Origin: an uncultured Faecalibacterium sp.
GTDB taxonomy: Bacteria; Bacillota; Clostridia; Oscillospirales; Ruminococcaceae
Assembly (NCBI GenBank): GCA_946411155.1
Contig: CAMKDB010000001.1
Span: 1 to 32,362, forward strand
Direction: 5' to 3'
Length of the DNA: 32,362 nt
The first letter of the stretch is position 1. The number at the start of each line of letters is the position of its first letter. The translations under genes and the position numbers were made by a program. The notes beneath the pieces are model-generated. The model saw only the letters and a list, made by a program, of their open reading frames with translations, made no database searches and was not told where the DNA came from. Positions 1 through 9,021 of the stretch are shown piece after piece.

Positions 1-118
1 CATCGTCTGGAGCCAAACCTTTCCGGGGCCGGTAACCACGGTGTTGAAGAGTCCCCGGATCGGCATCGTCTGGAGCCAAACCTTTCCGGGGCCGGTAACC
101 ACGGTGTTGAAGAGTCCC
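1..118. repeat. Tandem direct repeat: 55 bp identical at 1-55 and 64-118 (period 63 bp = 21 codons) inside the AIM24-family gene
   Basis: catcgtctggagccaaacctttccggggccggtaaccacggtgttgaagagtccc occurs twice; in-frame peptide GLFNTVVTGPGKVWLQTM is duplicated. Confidence 0.95.
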
Positions 119-681
119 TCTCCGCCGAGCAGAACGTTCGCAACGCCCTTTACGGTCTGGATATCCATGGAGCAGGTATCCTCCATCATAGCGATATAGC
201 CGCTGTCGATGACAAGACGCTCGCCGGGAGCCAGTGTGCGCTCCTGAACAGCGCCGTCGATCTCCATCCATGCGAAACCGTTTCCGCTGAACCGCTGCAT
301 CAGGAAGCCTTCACCGCCGAAGAAGCCAGCTCCGGCTTTTCTCTGAAGATAGATGTCCATCTGAACGCCTTCCGTCGAAGCAAGGAAAGCGGTCTTCTGC
401 GCGATGATCGGATGCTCCGAGATATTCAGGGCGATGATATCTCCGGGGCTGTGCTTTGCAAGCGTCAGTTCACCTGCAGCGTCCGCGGTATAGTGGTTCA
501 GTGCCAGGGACTCACCGACGACCATTTTCTTGAGCATGCCGCCGAGGCCGCCTGTCTTGGTCTCCATCCGGATACTGGGGGACATCCAGGCCATCGCGCC
601 GCTCTGACATTTAATCGATTCGCCTGCGTCCATGTGAAGAGTCAGGACAGTAAATGGCTGATTCTTGATTTCGTACCTCAT
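1..681 (-). CDS. AIM24 / TIGR00266 family protein, truncated at window edge (C-terminus missing)
   Basis: Open minus frame from ATG at 679-681 (SD AAAGGAG upstream) to position 1: MRYEIKNQPFTVLTLHMDAGESIKCQSGAMAWMSPSI...GGLGGMLKKMVVGESL...GPGKVWLQTM, a typical TIGR00266/AIM24 pattern. Not in the ORF track because it has no stop inside the window. Confidence 0.85.
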   Translation of the reverse strand, partial: MRYEIKNQPFTVLTLHMDAGESIKCQSGAMAWMSPSIRMETKTGGLGGMLKKMVVGESLALNHYTADAAGELTLAKHSPGDIIALNISEHPIIAQKTAFLASTEGVQMDIYLQRKAGAGFFGGEGFLMQRFSGNGFAWMEIDGAVQERTLAPGERLVIDSGYIAMMEDTCSMDIQTVKGVANVLLGGEGLFNTVVTGPGKVWLQTMPIRGLFNTVVTGPGKVWLQTM

Positions 682-698
682 AGTGTTCTGTTTCTCCT

Positions 699-740
699 TT
701 ATTTCTGTTTAGGTCCGCAGTGCGGACACTTCTGTTGCAT
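699..740 (-). CDS. Possible 13-aa small ORF MQQKCPHCGPKQK between the epimerase and AIM24 genes
   Basis: ATG CAA CAG AAG TGT CCG CAC TGC GGA CCT AAA CAG AAA TAA on the minus strand; zinc-knuckle-like CPHCG. Only a weak SD. Confidence 0.25.
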   Translation of the reverse strand: MQQKCPHCGPKQK

Positions 741-743
741 ATG

Positions 744-1787
744 TTAGGTTCCGAGAAGGATGGAGATCGTGCGTCTGAACCCGTCCTCCAGAGGATATTT
801 CGGATCCCAGCCGAGTTCACGGAGTTTTGTTTCATCCAGCACTGCGTCCTGGCTTTTGGAAAAGCCTTTCCGCTCCAGTTCGTCGGGGAGATCGAAAACG
901 ACAGCCGTTCCTGCGATTCCCGCGGCAGCCTGAGCCATTTCCGCAATCGTGATAACGGAATCCCGGTTGGATACGTTATAGGCTGCCCCTTTTTCCCCGC
1001 GGAAGAGAACACAGACGATACCGGAGACCGCGTCGGCACAGTAGCAGTAACTTCTGCGCTGTTCGCCCTTGCTCTTCAATACGATATCTTCTCCTGCCAT
1101 GGCCTTGCGGATAAACTGAGCAGCGACTTTATTGTCTGTCCCGGTCATCGTCGGTCCGTAGATATATCCAAGTCGGGTGATCACCGCATCCACACCGTAC
1201 TGTTCCGCATAACTGCGGCAGAGCAGTTCCGAGATCCGCTTGCTTTCCGGATATCCGGAACGGATCGCATTGAAGTCGATCAGCCCGTACTGTTCCTCCG
1301 TACTGACGTTCCCGTCCGGCATTCCTCCGTAGACTTCCATCGTGGAGGTGAACAGCACGCGTGTGTCCGCATGGCGACGCGCATATTCCAGAACGTTCGT
1401 CGTGCCGAGGATATTTGTCTGGATCGTTTCTACAGGATAGAGCGCATAAGTGCGTGGATCCGCATTGCTGGCGGCATGGACGATGAGGTCGAAGGAAAGC
1501 CCGTTGTCCAGTGGCTTTGTGATATCGCCCGCCATCAGGACCAGATCCGTTCTGCCTGCGGCGTAGGAAAACCGTTCCTGCAGCTTTCCGAGCCCGCGGC
1601 TGAGTGCATACACTGTATCCTGCCCTCCGCCGTTCCGGTTGTTCCACAGGAACGCGTCCACCAGCAGGGAACCGATCAGGCCGGACGCGCCGGTCACCAG
1701 AACCGAACGGGAACGGTCGGTCCGTCCGATATAGGAGGCGATCTGTTTCAGGTCTTCCTCATAGAGCGGATGTGCGACATTCAGCAT
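744..1787 (-). CDS. NAD-dependent epimerase/dehydratase (extended SDR)
   Basis: VTGASGLIGS Rossmann motif, catalytic YPESK, TRLGYIYGP. Confidence 0.9.
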   Translation of the reverse strand: MLNVAHPLYEEDLKQIASYIGRTDRSRSVLVTGASGLIGSLLVDAFLWNNRNGGGQDTVYALSRGLGKLQERFSYAAGRTDLVLMAGDITKPLDNGLSFDLIVHAASNADPRTYALYPVETIQTNILGTTNVLEYARRHADTRVLFTSTMEVYGGMPDGNVSTEEQYGLIDFNAIRSGYPESKRISELLCRSYAEQYGVDAVITRLGYIYGPTMTGTDNKVAAQFIRKAMAGEDIVLKSKGEQRRSYCYCADAVSGIVCVLFRGEKGAAYNVSNRDSVITIAEMAQAAAGIAGTAVVFDLPDELERKGFSKSQDAVLDETKLRELGWDPKYPLEDGFRRTISILLGT

Positions 1788-1802
1788 CTTCGATCCCTTT
1801 CT

Positions 1803-2513
1803 TCAGTGCAGCCAGGATGCCTTGCGCGAGATCAGAAGCGCGTTGAAGATCTCAAGATCATCCGGCGTGGTCAGTTTCAGGTTTTTCTCCGAACCAAGGG
1901 AAAAATACAATGTTTCTCCCAGTTCGATAAACATGGTACAGGTCGCGACGGACGCGGTAATCCCTCTTTTGAGCGCTTCCTTGTGTGCCCAGACCAGTTT
2001 GCCCAGACTGGCAGCCTGCGGTGTCTGCGTTGTCTTCAGATTATCTCTCGGGACCATGCCCGTGGAGGACTCTCCGTCAACAGTGCTGAGCATGGCTGCC
2101 GTGCACGGAACGACCGAGATGGCGTTTCCCTTGGTGCTTGCAACGCGGATGCAGTCGGAAATGATCTCTTCAGAGACCATGGGCCGGATCGCGTCATGGA
2201 TCAGGATGATATCCTCATCCTGGTGTCTCGTTGCGATATCCATGATTCCGTTCCGGATCGAATCCTGTCCGTTGGGTCCGCCGGGCACGATGCTTTCCAG
2301 TTTTGTGATTCCGAATTGTTTGCAGTAAGCGGCAAGGATCTCCTGCCACCCCTCGATGCACACCACGACGATGGCACCGATGTTGGGATGGCGCTGGAAC
2401 GCTTCCAGCGTGTAGATGATCACGGGTTTGTCATTGACGCTCAGGAACTGCTTCGGGATATCCTGCTGCATGCGCTGACCGGAACCTCCGGCAATGACCA
2501 GTGCGATATTCAT
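1803..2513 (-). CDS. IspD/TarI-like cytidylyltransferase (2-C-methyl-erythritol-4-P or polyol-phosphate cytidylyltransferase)
   Basis: N-terminal ALVIAGGSGQRMQQDIPKQFL, GGPNGQDSIRNGI, ILIHDAIRP. Context in a LicD/ABC exporter locus favours a TarI-like role. Confidence 0.85.
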   Translation of the reverse strand: MNIALVIAGGSGQRMQQDIPKQFLSVNDKPVIIYTLEAFQRHPNIGAIVVVCIEGWQEILAAYCKQFGITKLESIVPGGPNGQDSIRNGIMDIATRHQDEDIILIHDAIRPMVSEEIISDCIRVASTKGNAISVVPCTAAMLSTVDGESSTGMVPRDNLKTTQTPQAASLGKLVWAHKEALKRGITASVATCTMFIELGETLYFSLGSEKNLKLTTPDDLEIFNALLISRKASWLH

Positions 2514-2529
2514 TCTGCTTTACCTCATT

Positions 2530-4455
2530 TTATGAATTGATTTCTTTCTCGTATAGTTCGCCGCGGACATCGACATGGCGGGTCTTCCCCTGTGCCTGCG
2601 GGAACTGAACGTCGCCCAGATCGACACGCGCTAGAAGATGTCCGGAAACACGGCTGTCGATCGGCAGAAGTTCCATATACCGTTTGCTGTACAGGTGAGA
2701 CAGATAACCGTCATACCCCGCGGGAATCGGTGCGATCATGTCCGCGAAAGGAACATCCACCACGTCCGTCATCCATTCCAGGCGCATCGCGCCTTTCTTG
2801 ATGTTCAGCCCCATGGTATCGATCACATACTCCGCGTTTTTCTTTTTCTCATAGAACCGGGTGATCCAGTCGAACATCTTATGGAACCAGTTCCATCCGA
2901 TATGTCGCATCACCGGAAGCGCAATCAGAGACAGACGGTAATGGACGTTCTTCCGGGGAGAATCCCACCATTTGATGTTCATCACCCTCGTCCACATGGA
3001 CGTCAGCTGTATCTGGAGATTTTGGAGAAACCGGTTGTTCGAAGTCCGGTCATAGACCAGGACATCGATAAAAACACCGTCGTTGATGCGGAAATGGGTG
3101 GAATATTTTGTCGAAAAATAGGTGTCGTTCAGCCGGATCTTGTCGAAATGATAATGGCTTTGCCCGACGCCGTTCGCGTCCTCATAGGTATAGCAATCCG
3201 GGAGCTGTTCCGGGACGATCTTCCGGAAACGCTCATAGTCCTCACGCAGCATGCCGATATCGATATCGTCGTCCCAGGGAATGAAGTCCTGATGGCGGAC
3301 CGCACCGAGGCAGGAACCGCCAGCGAGAAAATACTGGATACCGTTTTCCCGGCAGATCCGGTCGACCGCCTTCAGCATCTCCAGTTCCAGTTTCTTGAGT
3401 TCCTCCAGCCGCCCGTTATAGGACAGCAGGAGCCGGGACATATCATATGGGATCCCGAACTCATAGCACCCCATCCGGTAGAGGACCTCCGCGATCGGTT
3501 TCCATTCCAGTCTCCAGCGGAGGTTAGTCAGTTTCAGGGAATCCAGACCGTGATAGACGGTCTCTCCAGGCACAATCTCCGCCGTGACCAGTTTCAGGCG
3601 TTCTGAGAACTGGCTGTGCAGCGCTTCTTTGACTTCCATAATTGTGACAGGATCTCCGGAAGCCTGATAGATGTTGCCGATCGCCGTGGCCCGCTCTCCG
3701 ACGAGCGTCAGCGCGGCACGCAGGAAATATCCCACATTGAGCATCGTGAACGAATGACGCGCGTCCTCTGAGGAAATCGTCACGGTCCCCTTTTCTTTTG
3801 CTTCCCGGAACAGGCCGGTCAAATCCATGGCATGAACGCCGTTCAGGTATTCCGGTCCCATGACATTATCGCAGCGAAGCATGCTTGCCGAACATCCGTG
3901 ATCCCGGACCTGCGTCCGGACGGTCTTTTCGACCTGAAGATACCATTCTTCCTGCCACGTGCGCTCTTTCCCTGCAAGGTAACTGTCGTATTCCCGTTCC
4001 GCCAGTCTGGTGACACCGGGCGGACAGGATTCGACCATCGGCACCATCGCGCATACGACCAACTGCCCGGAGGCGCCGCGGAAACGGGTGCACCACGCAT
4101 CCAGAGAAACGAGCAGTTTCTGCCTTGCCTCGGGGTTCCGGAAGCGTTCATCCATGCAATCCGCAACAAAGAAACATACGCCTTCCGCCGGGAAATGATC
4201 CGCGTCGGTCTCCTTCACCGTGATCTGATCGCTGAGAATGTTCCGGTTGAAGGAACAGTCTTCTTTATCCGCGAAGAGTCCGCTTTTCCCTCCGGAAGGG
4301 ACCAGTTCCGAAAGCACCGCAAGAAGATAGTCCCCCAGCACGCTTCCGTTGCGGACGACGACGCCTTTGCCGATCGGGGCGTATTCCCGAAGTTTATATT
4401 GCTGTGCCGCGCTCTGGAAGCTGTCCAGCACGATTTCATTCATCTGATTGATCAT
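2530..4455 (-). CDS. Fusion protein: N-terminal degenerate SDR/epimerase-like domain + C-terminal LicD-family phosphotransferase
   Basis: C-terminal LicD signature (ENGIQYFLAGGSCLGAVRHQDFIPWDDDIDIGM). N-terminal ~340 aa resembles an extended SDR but lacks a clean GxxGxxG motif. Confidence 0.85.
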   Translation of the reverse strand: MINQMNEIVLDSFQSAAQQYKLREYAPIGKGVVVRNGSVLGDYLLAVLSELVPSGGKSGLFADKEDCSFNRNILSDQITVKETDADHFPAEGVCFFVADCMDERFRNPEARQKLLVSLDAWCTRFRGASGQLVVCAMVPMVESCPPGVTRLAEREYDSYLAGKERTWQEEWYLQVEKTVRTQVRDHGCSASMLRCDNVMGPEYLNGVHAMDLTGLFREAKEKGTVTISSEDARHSFTMLNVGYFLRAALTLVGERATAIGNIYQASGDPVTIMEVKEALHSQFSERLKLVTAEIVPGETVYHGLDSLKLTNLRWRLEWKPIAEVLYRMGCYEFGIPYDMSRLLLSYNGRLEELKKLELEMLKAVDRICRENGIQYFLAGGSCLGAVRHQDFIPWDDDIDIGMLREDYERFRKIVPEQLPDCYTYEDANGVGQSHYHFDKIRLNDTYFSTKYSTHFRINDGVFIDVLVYDRTSNNRFLQNLQIQLTSMWTRVMNIKWWDSPRKNVHYRLSLIALPVMRHIGWNWFHKMFDWITRFYEKKKNAEYVIDTMGLNIKKGAMRLEWMTDVVDVPFADMIAPIPAGYDGYLSHLYSKRYMELLPIDSRVSGHLLARVDLGDVQFPQAQGKTRHVDVRGELYEKEINS

Positions 4456-5377
4456 ATTCCCTCTCTTCTTTCCGGGGCCCGAGGTCCAGTTCCACCAGGC
4501 TGTGTACCTCCCGGTGAGACGGGTCTTCCGGCGTCATATATCCGCTGCCGTAAAGCACAGTCAGCAGATAATCCGGATTTTTCGCCGCCCAGTATGTCCG
4601 CCCCTCAAAAGGAACAGGCTGTACCGGGAAAATCTCGCTTCGGAGGTAGGTCTCTCCGAAATAATGGCCTCTGCCACAGGAAACCGTCACATACTTGGAT
4701 TCCGGATTCCTGCATTTGGACTGCCAGTCCTCGCAGCGGCGGAACCAGATATTGCGGTCCTTCCGGTCAGAAAAGATCTTTCCGATCGCCGCTTTCAGCC
4801 GGACCGTCTTCTCCAACGGGCTTCCCTCCACATAGGAGAGCAGCCGCTCTTTTTTATTGTACATGCGCACACAGGACGCAATCAGGAAAAGCGCCTCGTC
4901 CGCGACACCGTTCAGCGTCCTGATGATTTCGCTGGAATACATGTCCTCCAGAGGGAAGACATCGATGAAAAGTCCCGCCCGTTCAGGCTCGTTCTCAAAG
5001 ATTTCCACATATTTCGTGCCTTTTTTCCGGAATTTGGAAAAAGGAAGGTCGCAGGCATCACTGGTCTCCAGATTCTGAATCCAGTAACGGTCCGACAGTT
5101 CCCTATCCACACATTCCCGCAGTCTGTCATAGTCGCTGCGCGGCATGATCAGATCGATGTCGTCGTCCCAAGGAATAAAACCCTGGTTACGGACCGCACC
5201 GAGAGCCGTCCCACCGGTCAGGAAATAACACAGACCGTTTCTCTCACAGAGTGCGTGAAAGTCATCCATCATCTCCAGCAGCGCCTGCTGGACATCACGG
5301 ATGTCCTTCTCGTCCAGTACCCGAAGCCGTTCGTTCCGGTTCGCGTACTGCTTCAACTGAGAAAATGTCTTCAGCAC
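4436..5377 (-). CDS. LicD family phosphotransferase
   Basis: CERNGLCYFLTGGTALGAVRNQGFIPWDDDIDLIMPRSDYDRL is the canonical LicD core. Confidence 0.92.
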   Translation of the reverse strand: MLKTFSQLKQYANRNERLRVLDEKDIRDVQQALLEMMDDFHALCERNGLCYFLTGGTALGAVRNQGFIPWDDDIDLIMPRSDYDRLRECVDRELSDRYWIQNLETSDACDLPFSKFRKKGTKYVEIFENEPERAGLFIDVFPLEDMYSSEIIRTLNGVADEALFLIASCVRMYNKKERLLSYVEGSPLEKTVRLKAAIGKIFSDRKDRNIWFRRCEDWQSKCRNPESKYVTVSCGRGHYFGETYLRSEIFPVQPVPFEGRTYWAAKNPDYLLTVLYGSGYMTPEDPSHREVHSLVELDLGPRKEEREYDQSDE

Positions 5378-6522
5378 GGATCCTCCCCGTCTGCGCAGGA
5401 CACAGAGCCGTTCAGCAGCTGCCTGGCAAGCGCAAGCCCACGTGCGACGACCTGATCCATATCGTAATACTGATAGGAGCCCAGCCTGCCGCCGAACAGG
5501 ACCTTCTGCCCGTCCGCCAGTTTCCGGTATCTCCGGTACAGTTCATTGTTCTTTTCGTCATTGACCGGATAATACGGCTCACATCCGTCCTTCCACGGAA
5601 CACTGAATTCCTTGGTGACGACTGTCCCCGGGATATCATTCCCCTGACGGTCTTTTCCGAACATGAACCACTTGTGTTCGATACTCCGGATCCAGGGCAC
5701 ATCCGAGTCCGTGTAGTTCACCACCGCATTGCCCTGATAGTTGTCCGTGTCCAGAAGCTCCGTCTCAAAACGCAGCGACCGGTATTCCAGTTTCCCGAAG
5801 CAACGGCCGAAGAACGCGTCGATCGGACCCGTGAACAGCACGGTGTCCGCCATCGCATCCAGTTCTTCCCTGCACGCCAGATAATCCGTGTTCAGGCGGA
5901 CTTCGGAGCCCTCCAGCAGACGTTCCGTCAGGACGGTGTACCCTTCCTCGGGAATACCCTGATGGCGCGCGTTGAAATAATTGTTGTCATAGGTGAACCG
6001 GACAGGCAGTCTCCGGATAATGAATGCCGGCAGTTCCTTGCACGGCCTGCCCCATTGTTTTTCGGTATAGCCACGGATCAGTTTCTCGTAGATATCCGTT
6101 CCGACCAGAGAGATCGCCTGTTCCTCCAGGTTGGAAGGCTCATCGATCCCGGCTTCCTTCACCTGCTCAGCGATGATCCTCCGGGCGTCTTCCGGACGGG
6201 TCACGCCCCACATCTGATGGAAAGTATACATATTGAAAGGCAGTGAGAACAGTTCTCCTCTGTACAGGGCAACCGGACTGTTCGTATACCGGTTGAAGGT
6301 CACGAAACGGTTCAAAAATGCCCATACTTCATTATCATTTGTATGGAAGATATGCGCGCCGTACCGGTGGACCATAACGCCGTCCACTTCTTCCGTATAG
6401 GCGTTTCCCCCGATATGGTTCCTTTTTTCGACAACGAGCACTTTCTTTCCGGCGTCCGTCAGTTCGCGCGCAACAGTCGCTCCGAACAGTCCGGCTCCGG
6501 CGATCAGATAATCGTAATGCAT
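5371..6522 (-). CDS. glf: UDP-galactopyranose mutase
   Basis: MHYDYLIAGAGLFGATVARELTDAGKKVLVVEKRNHIGGNAYTEEVDGVMVHRYGAHIFHTND; start moved to internal ATG at 6520-6522 from the longer 6717 ORF. Confidence 0.96.
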   Translation of the reverse strand: MHYDYLIAGAGLFGATVARELTDAGKKVLVVEKRNHIGGNAYTEEVDGVMVHRYGAHIFHTNDNEVWAFLNRFVTFNRYTNSPVALYRGELFSLPFNMYTFHQMWGVTRPEDARRIIAEQVKEAGIDEPSNLEEQAISLVGTDIYEKLIRGYTEKQWGRPCKELPAFIIRRLPVRFTYDNNYFNARHQGIPEEGYTVLTERLLEGSEVRLNTDYLACREELDAMADTVLFTGPIDAFFGRCFGKLEYRSLRFETELLDTDNYQGNAVVNYTDSDVPWIRSIEHKWFMFGKDRQGNDIPGTVVTKEFSVPWKDGCEPYYPVNDEKNNELYRRYRKLADGQKVLFGGRLGSYQYYDMDQVVARGLALARQLLNGSVSCADGEDPC

Positions 6523-6526
6523 CCCG

Positions 6527-7486
6527 TTATCCCTTCGTATTCCCAGTAACGTTCTCCGCCAGCAAATCGGGACGGTTCTCCCTGAGGATCGCCAGCGCAG
6601 CGTCCACTGCGGGCTGATTTCCTTCGCGGATATAAGCCTCGACCTGCTTGACCTGCTGCTGATGTTTCTTACCCTTCTGTTCCAGTTTCCGCCTCTGGAA
6701 TGCTTCCGCCATCTCACGGATCTGCTCGTCCGATTTTGGAGCTTTCTTCGTATTCATGAATTCCTCGTAGGCATCACAGCAGGTCTGAACGTCTTCCGTG
6801 AATGTGACCTGCCTTCCGTGATCCAGCCACAGGATCTTATTGCTCAGTTCCCGGATCTGCTCTATGGAATGAGATACCAGAATCCCCGTCACGCCGGAAG
6901 CGAGGATCTCTTTCATTTTGTTTCCGCTTTTTTTGCGGAATGCGCCGTCGCCGACGCTGAGGACCTCGTCCAGAATGAGGATGTCCGGATTGACAAGACA
7001 GGCAATGGAAAAAGCAAGTCTGCTCTTCATCCCCGAGGAAAGCTGTTTGAAGGTGTGATCCTGGAATTCGCCGAGTTCGGCGAACGCGATAATATCTTCG
7101 TATTTCTCGTCCATGAACTCACGGGTATAACCAAGCATCGCCCCGCGAAGATAGGTATTCTCCCTGACCGTCAGGTCCGCGTCGAATCCGCTGGTCAGTT
7201 CCAACAGCGCGGCGATTTTCCCGTTGGTGGTTACTGAACCTTCCGTCGGGATCATGATTCCGGAGACCGCCTTGAGCAGAGTGGATTTCCCAGCGCCGTT
7301 CGAGCCGATGATGCTTAACATGTCACCGGAATCCAGCGAAAAAGTAATGTCCTTGTCCGCCCAGAACTCCTTCACATGATACCGTCCAGTCAGCCTGCGG
7401 ATCACATATTCTTTTAATCCGATGTTCTTGAAATCGCCGGTGATATACCGGATCGAAACACCGTTCACTTCGATCACATTCTTCAT
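6527..7486 (-). CDS. Polysaccharide/teichoic acid ABC transporter ATP-binding protein (TagH/Wzt-like)
   Basis: Walker A GSNGAGKST, signature QLSSGMKSRL, Walker B ILILDEVLSVGD. ORF track start at 7507; ATG at 7486 (MKNVIEVNG) also plausible. Confidence 0.92.
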   Translation of the reverse strand: MKNVIEVNGVSIRYITGDFKNIGLKEYVIRRLTGRYHVKEFWADKDITFSLDSGDMLSIIGSNGAGKSTLLKAVSGIMIPTEGSVTTNGKIAALLELTSGFDADLTVRENTYLRGAMLGYTREFMDEKYEDIIAFAELGEFQDHTFKQLSSGMKSRLAFSIACLVNPDILILDEVLSVGDGAFRKKSGNKMKEILASGVTGILVSHSIEQIRELSNKILWLDHGRQVTFTEDVQTCCDAYEEFMNTKKAPKSDEQIREMAEAFQRRKLEQKGKKHQQQVKQVEAYIREGNQPAVDAALAILRENRPDLLAENVTGNTKG

Positions 7487-7499
7487 TGCATCACCGCCG

Positions 7500-8267
7500 T
7501 CAGACATAATACAGGAACTTGTGATTGAACTTCTTATACATCCAGGCTCCGATCATCAGGAGAAGGATGGCGTAACCTGCACACAGAAGATGGTAGTTCA
7601 GGGACGGGACCGATCCGTCGATTACCACGATCCGGAAATACTTGATATTGCAGTAAACGGGGTTCATCAGGAACAGTCTTCGGATATGAGCCGGATAACG
7701 GTCGACCTGATAGAAGATCGCCGACAGATAGTTCAGCAGCGTCAGGAAGATATCGTACAGATAGGAAGTGTCACGGAAGAACACATAGAGCGCGGAGAGG
7801 ATCAGTCCGATCCCGATGTTCATGACCACGAGACAGACGATCGGGTACAGCAGACAGAGGAATTTCAGCGTGAATGTGACATGATCCAGAATGCAGAAGA
7901 AGAAAAACACGAGGAGCGTCAGGCAGAAGTTGATCAGTGCCGAAACGTTCTTGCTGAGCAGGAACAGATACTTCGGCAGTTTGATCTTGGTAAAGACGTT
8001 CGCGTTGCTGACAAGCGCGTTCATGCCGCCCCTTGTGGATTCCCTGTAATATGACCATACCAGCGTTCCGCAGAACAGATATGTCGTGTAATGCTCCATA
8101 TCCCGTCCGAAGAACTGCGTAAAAACCAGGCGCATGACCAGAAGGTTCAGCAGCGGAGCAAGAACGCTCCACGCCATTCCAAGGACAGTGCCTTTGTATT
8201 TTTGCTTGAAGTCCCTCTTTACGAGTTCCTCAAACAGAAACTGGTTTTTCTTCAGTCTTTCAAACAT
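7500..8267 (-). CDS. Polysaccharide/teichoic acid ABC transporter permease (TagG/Wzm-like)
   Basis: MFERLKKNQFLFEELVKRDFKQKYKGTVLGMAWSVLAPLLNLLVM is an ABC-2 type polysaccharide export permease pattern; start reassigned to 8267. Confidence 0.92.
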   Translation of the reverse strand: MFERLKKNQFLFEELVKRDFKQKYKGTVLGMAWSVLAPLLNLLVMRLVFTQFFGRDMEHYTTYLFCGTLVWSYYRESTRGGMNALVSNANVFTKIKLPKYLFLLSKNVSALINFCLTLLVFFFFCILDHVTFTLKFLCLLYPIVCLVVMNIGIGLILSALYVFFRDTSYLYDIFLTLLNYLSAIFYQVDRYPAHIRRLFLMNPVYCNIKYFRIVVIDGSVPSLNYHLLCAGYAILLLMIGAWMYKKFNHKFLYYV

Positions 8268-8268
8268 A

Positions 8269-9021
8269 TTATCTCCTGTTTCCGCCAATGCTTCCGCGGA
8301 TTTTCCGCCATACGAAACGTGTGCCCTTGACCAGCCAGTTGACTTTTTCCGTCTCGAATACAGGAACCTCCTTATACCGGATCCTTTGCCGGTCGATCCA
8401 GACATCCAGTAGCCGCTCCGAAACAAAACCGAACACCCTGGCGTCGTAATCGGAATAAGATGAAATGTCCAGCCTGTTCTCCAGTTCGAACAGGATCGGA
8501 AAGAGCCACTCACAGTACAGGTCCATCACGTCTTTGCGCATGATGAACATGTTGAACCGGTGTCCTTTCGTACTTGCCATCACCTTTTCCCATGACGGCA
8601 CATAGTCGGGACATGTCTCCCGCAGGATCTCCAGTGTCTGCTTCAGGTCCTCTTCGTGGTGCGCATGAACATACTGAGAATAGTTCGTTTCAATATAGTA
8701 ATTGCGCGGTTTCGGAAGAATGACATTGGAGTCCTTCAGCCATTCCCCGATCTCCTTCCCGGTGGCAGGGCCGTTTCCTCCGCGGAAGAGCCTTCTGTAG
8801 TGGCACAGTCCGACCTCATCCGCATCAAGGTTCTTCCATGCCCAGTACAGGGCGGTCAGCTCACAGAATGTCCGATTCTTTTCGCTGATGGAATCTCCTT
8901 CCGCATCCGAGGTATAGGGCAGTCTTTCGTGGATGGCAGCGCCAGCCTGTACCGGAAGATAGCAGGGATCCTCCGGCATCGGATACGTCTTATGGGTCAC
9001 GACCATGATCTTAGTGCTCAT
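8269..9021 (-). CDS. DUF4422 domain glycosyltransferase-like protein
   Basis: KIMVVTHKTYPMP..., ELTALYWAWKNLDADEVGLCHYRRLF typical of DUF4422. Confidence 0.88.
   Translation of the reverse strand: MSTKIMVVTHKTYPMPEDPCYLPVQAGAAIHERLPYTSDAEGDSISEKNRTFCELTALYWAWKNLDADEVGLCHYRRLFRGGNGPATGKEIGEWLKDSNVILPKPRNYYIETNYSQYVHAHHEEDLKQTLEILRETCPDYVPSWEKVMASTKGHRFNMFIMRKDVMDLYCEWLFPILFELENRLDISSYSDYDARVFGFVSERLLDVWIDRQRIRYKEVPVFETEKVNWLVKGTRFVWRKIRGSIGGNRR

Noticed and set aside
1803-2513. Housekeeping ispD of the MEP pathway
   Set aside because: Not excluded, but the polymer-locus context with LicD and TagGH makes a TarI-like role more likely; left as IspD/TarI-like.
720-2540. 606-aa plus-strand ORF
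   Set aside because: Antisense to the clear SDR and cytidylyltransferase genes; Arg/His/Asp-rich low-complexity translation without family motifs, typical of shadow ORFs.
2638-6246. Several 320-360-aa plus-strand ORFs (2638-3606, 3832-4923, 4448-5455, 5251-6246)
   Set aside because: All antisense to LicD and glf genes with recognisable domains; no independent coding evidence.
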